Source: Sphingobacterium spiritivorum
GTDB taxonomy: Bacteria; Bacteroidota; Bacteroidia; Sphingobacteriales; Sphingobacteriaceae
DNA length: 64,000 nucleotides
Assembly: GCF_016724845.1 (NCBI RefSeq)
Contig: NZ_CP068082.1
Coordinates: forward strand, 2,666,001-2,730,000
Direction: 5' to 3'
Within the stretch, counting starts at the first letter, position 1; each line of letters begins with the position of its first letter. Under the pieces are notes generated by a model. That model was given only the letters and a program-made list of their open reading frames with translations, did not search any database and was not told the DNA's origin. Of this stretch, positions 1 to 9,639 are shown one piece after another. Position numbers and translations under genes: made by a program.

Positions 1-1
1 C

Positions 2-1612
2 AGAGGAGGAAAAGTTGTGGCTTCCGATACCGCACTTACCGTATCTAAAGCTTCAGAAGTGTTGATATTCTTTGCGGCGGCAACAAGTTATTTTCATGCT
101 GACCCTCTACAATACGTAGATGAGCAACTGAAGCAGGCGAATGATACTCCTTACCCGCAGCTCTTCAAGCAACATCTTTCCCGTTATGAATCGGTTTTTA
201 ACCGGGTAGATTTACAACTGGAGGATGATGCCGATAAGTCAGGCATAACCACAGATAAACGTCTGAGAGCTTTTTATGATAATCCTGCACAGGATAACGG
301 ACTGGCAGCCCTGTATTACCAGTTTGGAAGATATCTTAATATTTCAAGTACTGCACCGGATGTAAAAGGAGCACTTCCTCCCAATTTGCAGGGATTGTGG
401 GCACATCAGATACAGACCCCATGGAATGGAGATTATCACCTCAACATTAATGCACAGATGAATCACTGGGGGGTGGAAGTCAATAATCTTTCAGAGTATC
501 ATATTCCCTTTATAGAACTGATCAAAAAAATCGCAAAAACAGGAGAGAAAACAGCCAGGGCCTATTATAATGCGCCGGGCTGGGTAGTGTATATGATGAC
601 AAATGTATGGGGATATTCTGCTCCCGGAGAACAAGCTTCCTGGGGAGCAAGTACAGCCTCCGGCTGGTTATGCAATCACTTGTGGGAGCATTATCAGTTT
701 ACCAAAGACAGTGTATATCTCAAAGAGGTATATCCTGTTATGCAGGGAGCGGCCCGTTTTTATGCACATACCATGGTGACAGATCCCAAAACCGGATGGC
801 TCGTAACCTCACCTTCCGTATCTCCTGAAAATGCTTTCCGGATGAAGAATGGAAAAACTGCTGCAGTAGTGATGGGGCCGGCTATAGACAATCAGATAGT
901 CAGAGAACTATACAGGAATCTGATAGATGCAGATAGTATTTTAGGTCAGCATAATGCTTTCACAGATACGCTGCGGATACAGATTCAGCAACTTGCACCG
1001 CCCGTATTGATTAGTAAGAGTGGCAGAGTACAGGAATGGCTGGAAGATTATGAAGAAGTAGAGCCGCAACATAGACATGTTTCGCATTTATATGGGTTGT
1101 ATCCGGCCAATTTTATATCACCGCAGATCACTCCTCAATATGTGGATGCAGCTAAAAAGACACTTACTGTAAGAGGAGACGAGGGGACAGGATGGTCGAG
1201 AGCATGGAAGATTTTGTTCTGGGCAAGATTGCAGGACGGAAACCATTCCCTGGAGATCCTCAGACAATTGTTGAAACCAGCTTATCGTGATGACACGGAT
1301 TACCGTGCAGGTGGCGGAACCTATCCCAACCTTTTTTGCGCACATCCGCCTTTTCAGATCGATGGTAATTTCGGAGGATCGGCAGGAATTGCAGAAATGT
1401 TGATCCAGAGCCATTCCGGATTTATTCATTTATTGCCGGCTTTGCCTTCCGCATGGAAAAGCGGACAGGTGAAAGGTCTCAAAGCAAGAGGCGGTCATAC
1501 TATAGATATGATCTGGAAAGACGGACGCGTCCTGGAATATAAAATCACGGGAGGAACAGGATATGCACTTGTATTGGTCAATGATGTGGTCGTGCAGCAC
1601 AAACTGGATTAA
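2..1612 (+). CDS. GH95 alpha-L-fucosidase, C-terminal part (5' end outside window)
   Basis: Glycoside hydrolase family 95 enzymes release alpha-L-fucose from glycans by inversion, usually in the periplasm or at the surface. The frame is open to the left edge (codons reading RGGKV precede the GTG at 17), so the gene starts upstream; about 536 codons are present against a usual ~780. Counting from that GTG, the family's active-site residues are visible: the Asn pair in [11 protein letters not shown] (N143, N145), the general acid in [10 protein letters not shown] (E271) and the Asp in FQIDGNFGG (D449). These match N421/N423, E566 and D766 of Bifidobacterium AfcA. The (alpha/alpha)6 barrel and C-terminal beta domain look complete. 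The N-terminal domain and signal peptide lie outside, so localisation cannot be read. Linkage specificity is not readable either; 1,2-alpha-L-fucosidase is most likely, and alpha-L-galactosidase is possible in this family. Confidence 0.9.
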   Translation, partial: RGGKVVASDTALTVSKASEVLIFFAAATSYFHADPLQYVDEQLKQANDTPYPQLFKQHLSRYESVFNRVDLQLEDDADKSGITTDKRLRAFYDNPAQDNGLAALYYQFGRYLNISSTAPDVKGALPPNLQGLWAHQIQTPWNGDYHLNINAQMNHWGVEVNNLSEYHIPFIELIKKIAKTGEKTARAYYNAPGWVVYMMTNVWGYSAPGEQASWGASTASGWLCNHLWEHYQFTKDSVYLKEVYPVMQGAARFYAHTMVTDPKTGWLVTSPSVSPENAFRMKNGKTAAVVMGPAIDNQIVRELYRNLIDADSILGQHNAFTDTLRIQIQQLAPPVLISKSGRVQEWLEDYEEVEPQHRHVSHLYGLYPANFISPQITPQYVDAAKKTLTVRGDEGTGWSRAWKILFWARLQDGNHSLEILRQLLKPAYRDDTDYRAGGGTYPNLFCAHPPFQIDGNFGGSAGIAEMLIQSHSGFIHLLPALPSAWKSGQVKGLKARGGHTIDMIWKDGRVLEYKITGGTGYALVLVNDVVVQHKLD

Positions 1613-1765
1613 TAAAAGGACGAGGGCCGATTTGCGTTTTGCCGGTATTGCTGTCGGTAAAAAGCAAAGAGTATGACGGACTGCTGAATTCCTGTTAATT
1701 TTGTATATTTAGTAACACTACAGGCTTAATTGCTGACTTGCAATAGCATAAATTTATAACCAAAT

Positions 1766-3016
1766 ATGAAAAAATATCTTTTCTGTATTCTTCTTATAAC
1801 GGGATTGTTATCCTGTACGTCCAAACCTAAAGATAAGCCTAAAACGGGGGGTGTTATCAAATATAAAATCACAGGAAAGGTCGATTTTAATGAAGGACAG
1901 CAGGTATATCTGCAGAATCATGAAAATCAGTTGCAACAATTTCAGAAGACAACTATTCAAAACGGAATATTTGAGCTGGAGGGAGAATTGGCCAGTGATG
2001 GTATTTATGAGCTGATAGTCCGTGCAGATAAGGGAGAAGGAATCAAGCCATTCAAATATGTTTTACCTGTATTTTTAGAGAATGATTGTACGTATGATTT
2101 TGAAGTGATCCGTTATAAGGACAAAAATATCATTCAGGAAGCAGCAATAAAGACAACTTCGCAGGCATCAAATGATCTTTTTGCATTTAATAAGGCTGTA
2201 GAAGGAAAACAAGCTGAATTAAAGCAAAAAATTAATAGTCTTTCGAATGAAAGAAATCAATTGAACGAATTATTGCTGACTCTGGGGCCAGGACAAGATG
2301 CGGCGTATGGGCGTGCAGTAGACCGTATGCATGCAGCGCAGGCCGAAAGCAGGACATTAGCTGCACTGGATCCTAAAATCGAGGCCAGTGCTTCTTTTGT
2401 AGTCAATCCGGCACATCGCGCCTCTTTAATGACACCTTATCTTTTTCGGTTTATAACAATCAGAGAGGATAATTATGCAAAATATGCTGCAGTCCTGGAT
2501 AGTCTGGAACCCGTTATCCAGCAGCATCCGCTGACGCTGGCTGCCCGGGAAAAAGTAGACCGTGTAAAGGATTTCTATGAAAATATGCCGGCCTTCCCTG
2601 ATATTACACCACGTAATGTACAAGGTGATTCTCTGCATTTATCCCGCTTTAATAAAGATAAATTACTGATTGTAGCGATATGGTCCAGTAAAGACAGGTT
2701 CTCGAAGATGGATATTCCGGAATTGCTGCGCAAAGAATCTCAGTTGAAAGCACTTGCTGTACCTGTTATCTATCTGTCTGTAGAAAAGCAATTTGAAGAA
2801 TGGCAAAAGGGAAGTAAGACTTTAGGAATGGGGCTGAATAATTATCTGTTGAATGTAACAGATAAAGATTTTATCATTAATAATTATAATATAACCCAAT
2901 TTCCAGCATATCTATGGGTAAATCCTGCAACTTTGAAAGTGGTGAACATAAGGGGAGCGGATCCGGCTACCCCGGAATTTATGACAACACTGAAAAAGGA
3001 ACTGCAAAAAATGTAA
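1766..3016 (+). CDS. DUF4369 lipoprotein with degenerate thioredoxin-like domain
   Basis: A 416-residue lipoprotein with lipobox LLSC (Cys17). Residues about 33-125 resemble the DUF4369 beta domain found at the N-terminus of Bacteroidota TlpA-like proteins. A Lys/Gln/Glu-rich, probably coiled-coil stretch follows at ~145-170, then a thioredoxin-like domain at ~275-416. The expected WCxxC active site reads WSSKDR (residues 306-311), so both redox cysteines are missing, while the cis-proline (P380 in TQFPAY) is kept. I infer a non-catalytic binding or scaffold role in the cell envelope. It stands alone, with a TAATTTTG -7-like box at 1696-1703 and a terminator whose stem contains the stop codon. 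It does not look like a frameshifted gene, since the reading frame and fold are intact. Confidence 0.75.
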   Translation: MKKYLFCILLITGLLSCTSKPKDKPKTGGVIKYKITGKVDFNEGQQVYLQNHENQLQQFQKTTIQNGIFELEGELASDGIYELIVRADKGEGIKPFKYVLPVFLENDCTYDFEVIRYKDKNIIQEAAIKTTSQASNDLFAFNKAVEGKQAELKQKINSLSNERNQLNELLLTLGPGQDAAYGRAVDRMHAAQAESRTLAALDPKIEASASFVVNPAHRASLMTPYLFRFITIREDNYAKYAAVLDSLEPVIQQHPLTLAAREKVDRVKDFYENMPAFPDITPRNVQGDSLHLSRFNKDKLLIVAIWSSKDRFSKMDIPELLRKESQLKALAVPVIYLSVEKQFEEWQKGSKTLGMGLNNYLLNVTDKDFIINNYNITQFPAYLWVNPATLKVVNIRGADPATPEFMTTLKKELQKM

Positions 3017-3038
3017 AGCTATTAGCTTTACATTTTTT
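3009..3038 (+). terminator. Intrinsic terminator overlapping the stop codon
   Basis: An 11-bp stem (AATGTAAAGCT / AGCTTTACATT) with a 3-nt loop is followed by a T-run. The TAA stop of the upstream lipoprotein gene (3014-3016) lies inside the left arm. Confidence 0.8.
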
Positions 3039-3053
3039 GCTTAAAAAAAACCT

Positions 3054-3061
3054 TATATTTG
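3054..3061 (+). promoter_or_regulatory. Putative -7 box of the AraC-family gene
   Basis: TATATTTG matches the Bacteroidota -7 consensus TAnnTTTG, 37 bases before the ATG. The nearest TTTG upstream (3036-3039) is only 14 bases away, closer than usual, so the -33 element is uncertain. Confidence 0.4.
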
Positions 3062-3098
3062 GACAAATGAGCAATATTAGTTTTATTGTAGGTGAAAA

Positions 3099-3977
3099 AT
3101 GAGAATTGTCCAGTTTACAGTTCCGGTTCCGGATCAGGGTTCTGTTTGTGTTCAGGAAGATATTCTGCCTGAATTTTATGGGAATTATCATAGACACAAA
3201 GAAATCCAGCTAACCTATATTCTGAAAGGTAAAGGCACCTTTCTGATCGGGAATTTCTCCCATTATTTTCAGCAGGATGAGATCTTTATTGTAGATGCTG
3301 ATGAACCCCATATGTTCAAGAAAGCCGATATGGTGTCCGAACAGGCCAATGAGAACGGCATTCATGCGATTCATATCTTTTTTGATTACCATAATTTTAC
3401 AAGTTTTCTGAATCTTTCCGAATTTGATAGTGTAAAGTCATTTCTGGAACATATACAGGGCAGTAAAAAACTAACGGCTGACTATGCTGTCCATCTGAAA
3501 TCCAGATTTCTGGATATCAATGCTGCGGAGGGTACCTCGAGGCTTTTACAATTTTTGGATCTTGTGGATTATCTGAGCAAAAAGATAGAGCTGTGGACCT
3601 CACTCTACACCGGAATTCCACAGAAAAAATATTCGGATGCGGAAGGAATACGTATCAATGATATCTTTCAGTATACCTTTAAGCATTTTGCAGAGAAGAT
3701 CTCACTGGAACAAATTTCCTCTATCGCACATATGACACCACATGCTTTTTGTAAGTATTTCAAAAAACATACACGTAAGACATATGTAACCTTTCTAAAT
3801 GAAATCCGCATAGAGCAAGCCTGTAAATTACTGATCAACGGTCTGTCCGAGAATGTGGCCGATATCGCTTTCCGTACCGGATTTAATAATGTTGTAAATT
3901 TCAACAGAGTATTTAAGAAAGTAACCAAATTGTCGCCAAGTGACTATCTGACTACCTATAAAGCCAAAGGATTATAA
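3099..3977 (+). CDS. AraC family transcriptional regulator
   Basis: A 292-residue cytoplasmic regulator with an N-terminal cupin-like sensing domain and a C-terminal AraC double helix-turn-helix at about residues 190-289. The sensor is recognised from HRHKEIQLTYILKGKGTF and the DEPHMF turn. The HTH ends in the family signature NVADIAFRTGFNNVVNFNRVFKK followed by SPSDY. No Arg-rich sugar-isomerase features point to a ligand. The M64 peptidase gene starts 13 bases after the stop codon, so the two are probably cotranscribed and the peptidase is a candidate target. The upstream gene is separated from it by a terminator. Confidence 0.9.
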   Translation: MRIVQFTVPVPDQGSVCVQEDILPEFYGNYHRHKEIQLTYILKGKGTFLIGNFSHYFQQDEIFIVDADEPHMFKKADMVSEQANENGIHAIHIFFDYHNFTSFLNLSEFDSVKSFLEHIQGSKKLTADYAVHLKSRFLDINAAEGTSRLLQFLDLVDYLSKKIELWTSLYTGIPQKKYSDAEGIRINDIFQYTFKHFAEKISLEQISSIAHMTPHAFCKYFKKHTRKTYVTFLNEIRIEQACKLLINGLSENVADIAFRTGFNNVVNFNRVFKKVTKLSPSDYLTTYKAKGL

Positions 3978-3990
3978 ACAACTAAGTAAC

Positions 3991-5709
3991 ATGTATATAT
4001 TAAGAGCCTTCTTATTATTGGCTATCCTGTCAATTGTTAACCTCTCCTCTGCTCAGCAATACAGGATCGATACGTTACAATATCAGGGGACTAATAAGCA
4101 TATTGTGAACATGGTTATTCTGGCAGATGGTTATACTGCAGCTGAGCTGGATTATTTTGTGGAGGATGCCAGGAGATTTAATAACTATTTTTTCAATACA
4201 GAACCTTTTCGTCAATATACCAGTTACTTTAATGTATTTGCGATCCGTACACCTTCGGAAGAATCGGGAGCTATTCACAAGGGAGTGAGCAATGATTGCC
4301 CGAAAGAAGACCACGGACATGTAAATATTACGGATCGTTTCAATAAGTATACGAGAAACACAAATGTCCCTACCTCCAATCCTAAAACAATCTTTGGAAG
4401 CAGTTTTGATAATATGGGATTACATCGTTTGGTCATACCTCATCATGAGGAGGCTATTCAAAAAGTATTGAAAGACCATATTCCAAATTACTCTCAGGTT
4501 GTGATTCTGGTAAATTCACCTTATTACGGAGGTTCGGGAGGAAAATATGCAACTGCTACAGTCAATGCTGCCAGTAATGATATTGCCGTACATGAGATAG
4601 GCCATTCCTTTGCTGTGCTGGCAGATGAATACTGGGCCGGAAACCAATACGCTATAGAAAGCCCGAATCGTTCTCAGGAAGGGAATCCTACTAAAGTAAG
4701 ATGGAAAAACTGGATCGGTACAAATGGAATTGGGGTGTATGCATACGGATCTAAAGCTTCGCCCTCAACATGGTTCAGACCACATGAATTTTGTAAGATG
4801 CAATATCTTGTAGCGCCATTTTGTAATGTTTGTCAGGAGGCATTTGTCGAAACCATTCATAAACTCACTAATCCTATCAAAAATACTTCTCCCCGAACTA
4901 CGCAGGTACTGTCTGCGGATACTGTCAATAAATTTTCACTAAGTCTGATCAGGCCTTCTCCTAATACACTTGATGTGAAATGGATATTAAACGGAGAGCA
5001 GATAGATGCGGATAAGGAAGCGATCCATATCAATAGGGGAATGTTTCATGCCGGTACGAATGAACTCAAAGCTATCGTGTATGACAATACGAAATTGGTG
5101 AGAACAGAAGAACATGCCAAACATATATACACTGCGGTCTGGAGTATACAGGCAGAAAAAGAAACTGTGCTGACAGCACCTGTATCTACCTGGGGAGATA
5201 CACTGGAAACCTGCTTCAATGGCTATCAGTCACTTTCGGTCAAAAATCCTCAATCCGGGATTACCTATCAGTGGTATGAATTGCCTTCCGGCGGAGAACT
5301 TTTGCGATCTGCAGCGAATTTTGTTGTTCCGCGTTCAAAAGAAAGTAAAACGTATTATGTGGAGAGTGCATGGAAGGAGCAGGTATCTGCACGTACTGCT
5401 GTGACTGTGCGAATACTGCCTGCAATTGATCCCCCAGAGAAAGTGGTTATTAAAAAAATAAAAGAGTCGGGTAAGGTATTGCTCCTCGTAGATGAAAAAG
5501 ATGATGAAAGATATAACTATATCTGGAGTTACGAAGACGGGAAACCCTTATATGAATTTGATGAGTTAGGCGGTGAATTTGTAAGACCTACAGGAAAGAA
5601 TAATACACTGACCATCACACAGCCTCATAAGCCGTTGCGTATATTTGTTCAAAAGGTAGATAAAGAGACAACCTGTGTAAGTGAGCGGGTGCAGATAGTG
5701 GTCAGATAA
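3991..5709 (+). CDS. Secreted M64 family (IgA peptidase-like) metallopeptidase
   Basis: A 572-residue secreted zinc peptidase. Residues 1-21 form a signal peptide ending SSAQ. The M64 motif HEIGHSFAVLADEYW gives zinc ligands H201 and H205, catalytic E202 and a conserved Asp at 212. Upstream, LADGYTAAEL at ~45-53 is a typical M64 N-terminal signature. After about residue 310 the chain becomes beta-rich and resembles Ig-like adhesion modules (TCFNGYQSLSV, YYVESAW). The family is named for a Clostridium IgA protease, but Bacteroidota members are mostly uncharacterised, so immunoglobulin cleavage should not be assumed. It follows an AraC regulator gene by 13 bases and ends at a strong hairpin. 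Confidence 0.9.
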   Translation: MYILRAFLLLAILSIVNLSSAQQYRIDTLQYQGTNKHIVNMVILADGYTAAELDYFVEDARRFNNYFFNTEPFRQYTSYFNVFAIRTPSEESGAIHKGVSNDCPKEDHGHVNITDRFNKYTRNTNVPTSNPKTIFGSSFDNMGLHRLVIPHHEEAIQKVLKDHIPNYSQVVILVNSPYYGGSGGKYATATVNAASNDIAVHEIGHSFAVLADEYWAGNQYAIESPNRSQEGNPTKVRWKNWIGTNGIGVYAYGSKASPSTWFRPHEFCKMQYLVAPFCNVCQEAFVETIHKLTNPIKNTSPRTTQVLSADTVNKFSLSLIRPSPNTLDVKWILNGEQIDADKEAIHINRGMFHAGTNELKAIVYDNTKLVRTEEHAKHIYTAVWSIQAEKETVLTAPVSTWGDTLETCFNGYQSLSVKNPQSGITYQWYELPSGGELLRSAANFVVPRSKESKTYYVESAWKEQVSARTAVTVRILPAIDPPEKVVIKKIKESGKVLLLVDEKDDERYNYIWSYEDGKPLYEFDELGGEFVRPTGKNNTLTITQPHKPLRIFVQKVDKETTCVSERVQIVVR

Positions 5710-5714
5710 CAAAG

Positions 5715-5746
5715 AAAAGAGCAGTCATTGACTGCTCTTTTTTTAT
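5715..5746. terminator. Bidirectional intrinsic terminator between the M64 gene and glyS
   Basis: The stem AAAAGAGCAGTC / GACTGCTCTTTT has a 3-nt loop and T-rich flanks on both strands. It lies between the convergent ends of the M64 gene and glyS. Confidence 0.85.
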
Positions 5747-5755
5747 ATTACAGGC

Positions 5756-7225
5756 TTATATTAACTTTTTTAATAATGTATTCCAGCCTACCAATTCACT
5801 TACGATTCTTTCCAGATCAGCAATGGCTACACGCTCCTGCTTCATGGTATCGCGGTCACGGATCGTCACGGTATTATCTTCCAGAGACTGATGATCTACA
5901 GTGATACAGAAAGGTGTACCGATAGCATCCTGACGACGGTAACGTTTACCGATAGCATCTTTTTCATCATACTGGACATTGTAATCCAGTTTTAAAGCTG
6001 CCATGATCTCACGTGCTTTTTCCGGAAGACCATCTTTTTTGGTCAACGGTAAAATAGCTGCTTTAACCGGAGCAAGAGCAGGAGGGAATTTCAGCACTAC
6101 ACGGGAATCCTGCTTTTCATCTGTAGAAAGATCTTCCTGTACCAGTGAGTTACATAATACAGTAAGGAATAAGCGGTCAAGTCCTATAGAGGTCTCGACT
6201 ACATACGGAATATAGTTTTGATTGATCTCCGTATCAAAATATTGCATTTTCTTTTTAGAAAATTCCTGATGTTGTTTCAGGTCAAAATCTGTACGGGAAT
6301 GGATACCTTCTACCTCTTTAAAGCCAAACGGGAAATTAAACTCAATATCTACAGCAGCATTTGCATAATGTGCTAATTTATCGTGGTCATGGTAGCGGTA
6401 GTTGTCCGGATTAAAACCAAGTGCTAAATGCCACTTCAGACGTGTTTCTTTCCATTTGTTGTACCATTCCATTTCAGTTCCAGGTCTGCAGAAAAACTGC
6501 ATCTCCATTTGTTCAAATTCACGCATACGCATGATAAACTGACGGGCGATCACTTCATTACGAAAAGCTTTACCAATCTGAGCAATACCGAAAGGAATCT
6601 TCATACGGCCTGTTTTTTGTACATTCAGGAAGTTCACAAAGATACCCTGAGCAGTCTCAGGACGCAGGTATACCTGCTCGGCACCGTCGGCCATAGCGCC
6701 CATCTGAGTCGCAAACATCAGGTTGAACTGACGTACTTCTGTCCAGTTTTTGGTTCCGGATACCGGACATACAATATTATGTTCTTCGATGATGGTTTTC
6801 AGTCCTGCCAGATCATCAGCATTCAACGCTTTGTTCAGATCCGCTAATAAAGCAGCCGCTTTATCCGTCTTTCCGTCAGCTTCGTAACGTGCTATTTTAT
6901 CCTCGATCAACTGATCCGCGCGGTAACGCTTTTTCGAATCCTTATTGTCGATCATAGGATCATTAAATCCATCTACGTGACCGGAAGCTTTCCATGTGGT
7001 CGGGTGCATGAAAATGGCGGCATCAATACCGACAATATTTTCATTCAACTGTACCATAGATTTCCACCAGTACGTCTTAAGGTTATTCTTTAATTCAGAC
7101 CCTAACTGGCCGTAATCGTATACAGCGCTAAGGCCATCATATATTTCGCTTGATTGGAATACAAAACCGTATTCCTTCGCGTGTGATACTACACTTTTAA
7201 AAAAATCGTCAGTCTGTTTGCTCAT
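5756..7225 (-). CDS. glyS: Glycyl-tRNA synthetase (alpha2 type)
   Basis: Charges tRNA-Gly with glycine in the cytoplasm. This is the single-chain dimeric class II form (489 residues), not the bacterial alpha/beta tetramer. Class II motif 2 is visible at residues 219-245 (GKAFRNEV then RMREFEQMEMQFF) and motif 3 at ~345-357 (ETSIGLDRLFLTV). The YLRPETAQGIFVNF block at 186-199 and the NWTEVRQFNLMF block at 160-171 are characteristic of GlyRS. The C-terminal anticodon-binding domain begins near residue 385 (PVKAAILPL). It is a single-gene unit: the neighbours are convergent on one side, and bcp lies downstream in a clockwise reading but is separated by over 100 bases. Confidence 0.97.
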   Translation of the reverse strand: MSKQTDDFFKSVVSHAKEYGFVFQSSEIYDGLSAVYDYGQLGSELKNNLKTYWWKSMVQLNENIVGIDAAIFMHPTTWKASGHVDGFNDPMIDNKDSKKRYRADQLIEDKIARYEADGKTDKAAALLADLNKALNADDLAGLKTIIEEHNIVCPVSGTKNWTEVRQFNLMFATQMGAMADGAEQVYLRPETAQGIFVNFLNVQKTGRMKIPFGIAQIGKAFRNEVIARQFIMRMREFEQMEMQFFCRPGTEMEWYNKWKETRLKWHLALGFNPDNYRYHDHDKLAHYANAAVDIEFNFPFGFKEVEGIHSRTDFDLKQHQEFSKKKMQYFDTEINQNYIPYVVETSIGLDRLFLTVLCNSLVQEDLSTDEKQDSRVVLKFPPALAPVKAAILPLTKKDGLPEKAREIMAALKLDYNVQYDEKDAIGKRYRRQDAIGTPFCITVDHQSLEDNTVTIRDRDTMKQERVAIADLERIVSELVGWNTLLKKLI

Positions 7226-7341
7226 AAGAGGCGAATATAAGAAATATTTGATACTTAGTATTTAGATAATAAGAGTTAGACTTAAGATGTTATTCCTCCT
7301 GCAGGATATAAGCATCTGTGTTGCCCCCCCCTGTATCTTTA

Positions 7342-7806
7342 TTATTTGGCGTAAAGATCCCGGATCTGTTGCGAAGCATTTTTGTTATCTACCTTTTTGA
7401 TGATATGCTCGATATTTCCTTTTTCATCAATAATAAAGGTTGTACGGGCTGTTCCCATATATTTTTTACCATACATGTTTTTCTCTACCCATACACCGTA
7501 CTTCTCTACCAGGCTCTTATCCTCATCTACCAACAACTGAAAAGGAAGCTCATGTTTAGCTGTAAATTTCTGGTGTGAAGACTCCGTATCAATACTGACA
7601 CCGAGGATTTCAAAACCCTCTTTTTTCAGTGACTGATAATTATCCCTGAAGTTGCAGGCTTCTGTTGTACAACCCGGAGTATTGTCTTTGGGGTAGAAAT
7701 ATAAAATGACTTTCTTCCCTTTGAAATCCGAAAGATGAATTGTTTCTCCGTTTTGGTTCCTGGCACTGAAATCCGGTGCTTTGTTTCCTGCTTCAAGTGT
7801 TGACAT
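7342..7806 (-). CDS. bcp: Thioredoxin-dependent peroxiredoxin Bcp
   Basis: A 154-residue cytoplasmic peroxiredoxin of the Bcp/PrxQ class that reduces H2O2 and organic hydroperoxides using thioredoxin. The active-site segment YPKDNTPGCTTEACNFRDNY shows the peroxidatic Cys46 and the resolving Cys51 five residues later, the atypical 2-Cys arrangement. The Thr/Pro before Cys46 and an Arg near residue 120 (GTARTTFII) complete the catalytic set. No signal peptide is present. A run of eight C residues (7324-7331) lies just past the stop codon on the plus strand. Confidence 0.96.
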   Translation of the reverse strand: MSTLEAGNKAPDFSARNQNGETIHLSDFKGKKVILYFYPKDNTPGCTTEACNFRDNYQSLKKEGFEILGVSIDTESSHQKFTAKHELPFQLLVDEDKSLVEKYGVWVEKNMYGKKYMGTARTTFIIDEKGNIEHIIKKVDNKNASQQIRDLYAK

Positions 7807-7912
7807 ATGTGAAAAATTTAAGAGTTAAATGTAAATAATATAATGCTGATCCACGAATAATGCTGGAATAATATGCTCGTTATTCCGGGATATAGAAATC
7901 TTTTCTCTTTGC

Positions 7913-9634
7913 TTATTTCGTGAAAGTCGCTTCGTATGTTTTTGTGTTATCCTTCATGTCTTTTACCTCGAGTCTAAAGTTATGTTTGCCTTTAGACAGC
8001 GAAGGTTCAAATGTGTGCCATACATGACGATTTTTAGGATCATATTCCATCAGTACCCATTTGTCGTCAATATAGGCGTTAAAGGTCTGTATACCGGACA
8101 GATTATCTGATATGGTAAAATCTATCTTAGATTGATTTGCGAGATTTTTACCGTTGGTCAGATTTCGTGCCGTGATGACCGGAGCTACCGTATCTACAGC
8201 AATATAGAAACTTCCCATATCACGAAGTGAGGTTACAACCCAGCCATTTTCATAGCGCCCCCCTTTGGATCGGCCTCTTTCATCAACAATGATAGCTTTA
8301 CTCTGTAATGAAGCCGGTAGAGTAGCATCCGGTTTGATACTCAATTTGTAGTTGTCCAGCAACGGTACCATATCGTTGTGTACACGTTGCAGGGTAGAAT
8401 ATCCTCCTCTTGGCTTTGCTCCCTGAGAATAGTTCAGATAAAGATCATTATAGAGCACTCCCTTAGGGACAGTTATCCGGACATTGTCCGCTGCATAATT
8501 GTTTTCCTGACCGTATCTGAATACAGCTGTCCCGTTCTGCGGTTTTCGGCTGATATTGAACGTAGGGTTTTGCTGTACATTAAAACTGATTCTGCTGGTA
8601 TTACCATGTACATCTTTGACTATATAATCAACTTTATGCACATTGTTATCCTTTAGTTCGATAAAGCCCAGATTATTCAACTGCTTGTAGATCGGCGCGG
8701 TATTATTCGGATCCTTAAAGCTTTTTTGAATTTTTGCCTGTGTCTTTATAAAATAGGGGTAATCTATATAGGAATTGAGCGCCCGGGAAGTTGCAAACGA
8801 TAATTCCTCAAAGACGATCGTACTTACCGGAGCATCATCCAGCAAGAGTTCAATGGAATACACGCCAAAACTAAAATTTGTTCCTGAGTGTCTGTCAATT
8901 GTATTGATGCCCAATCCGAATTTTCCATTCACCGGTATGGGAGTACCTCCGGCTAAACCATAAGTGCCGCTGCCGATCGTTTTGATACCCTGATGCCTGC
9001 GCGGAGTATTTTCATCAAATACATCATTTCCTATATCGTACACTGTAATTCCACGGATTACGGGAGACACATTATCTTCAAAGTATAAGCCAAAGAGTTG
9101 TGAGTTAAGCGGGTTTTGGGTTTTAGTATCTCTTATTTCAAAATGAAGATGAGGTCCGCCTGATCCTCCGGTATTGCCGGATTTACCCAGAAGCTGTCCC
9201 TTTTTCATGACAACCTTATTGCGGGGCAGGTCTATATCCACATCAAAGCTTTTCTTTTTATACTGTTCGGCTTTAACAATTTCACTGAGCTGATCATTGA
9301 AGCTGTCCATATGCAGATATACAGAAGTATACCCGTTCGGATGATCAACATAGACCGAGTTGCCGCCTCCGCCGATCTGTACACGGACTCTCGATACGTA
9401 GCCTTCAGCGGCACTATAGATCGGGATTCCGATTCGCTGTTGTGTCCTGTAATCGTTTCCGGCGTGAAAATGGGTTCCTCTTAGTTCTCCGAATCCTCCC
9501 GAAGCCTGTGGAGTAATATCCATAGGCTGTCTAAAATAATTTTGAGGATATGTTCGGGATTTGATAATATTTTGAGCAGATACAGACGTTGCTGTCAATG
9601 CCAGTATCCCCAGATATATATATAGTTTCTTCAT
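7913..9634 (-). CDS. M23 family metallopeptidase (LytM/NlpD-like), secreted
   Basis: A 573-residue envelope protein with signal peptide 1-20 (SVSA-Q). The M23 zinc endopeptidase domain spans about residues 40-170. Zinc ligands are H57 and D61 in HFHAGNDYR and the HLH pair H162/H164 in GGPHLHFEIRD, so the active site is complete and peptidoglycan cross-link cleavage is expected. The remaining 400 residues are beta-rich with an Ig-like end (FTISDNLSGIQTFNAYIDDKW), a layout common in Bacteroidota M23 proteins. Its start codon lies five bases after the stop of the fumarylacetoacetase-family gene, so the two form an operon despite unrelated roles. Confidence 0.93.
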   Translation of the reverse strand: MKKLYIYLGILALTATSVSAQNIIKSRTYPQNYFRQPMDITPQASGGFGELRGTHFHAGNDYRTQQRIGIPIYSAAEGYVSRVRVQIGGGGNSVYVDHPNGYTSVYLHMDSFNDQLSEIVKAEQYKKKSFDVDIDLPRNKVVMKKGQLLGKSGNTGGSGGPHLHFEIRDTKTQNPLNSQLFGLYFEDNVSPVIRGITVYDIGNDVFDENTPRRHQGIKTIGSGTYGLAGGTPIPVNGKFGLGINTIDRHSGTNFSFGVYSIELLLDDAPVSTIVFEELSFATSRALNSYIDYPYFIKTQAKIQKSFKDPNNTAPIYKQLNNLGFIELKDNNVHKVDYIVKDVHGNTSRISFNVQQNPTFNISRKPQNGTAVFRYGQENNYAADNVRITVPKGVLYNDLYLNYSQGAKPRGGYSTLQRVHNDMVPLLDNYKLSIKPDATLPASLQSKAIIVDERGRSKGGRYENGWVVTSLRDMGSFYIAVDTVAPVITARNLTNGKNLANQSKIDFTISDNLSGIQTFNAYIDDKWVLMEYDPKNRHVWHTFEPSLSKGKHNFRLEVKDMKDNTKTYEATFTK

Positions 9635-9639
9635 TTAAA

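Noticed and set aside
17-19. GTG as the start of the GH95 gene
   Set aside because: The frame continues to the window edge with family sequence, and the protein would lack its N-terminal domain; it is an internal Val codon.
7324-7331. Run of eight C as a phase-variable tract
   Set aside because: It lies after the bcp stop codon, outside any gene and promoter seen, so no switching role is supported.
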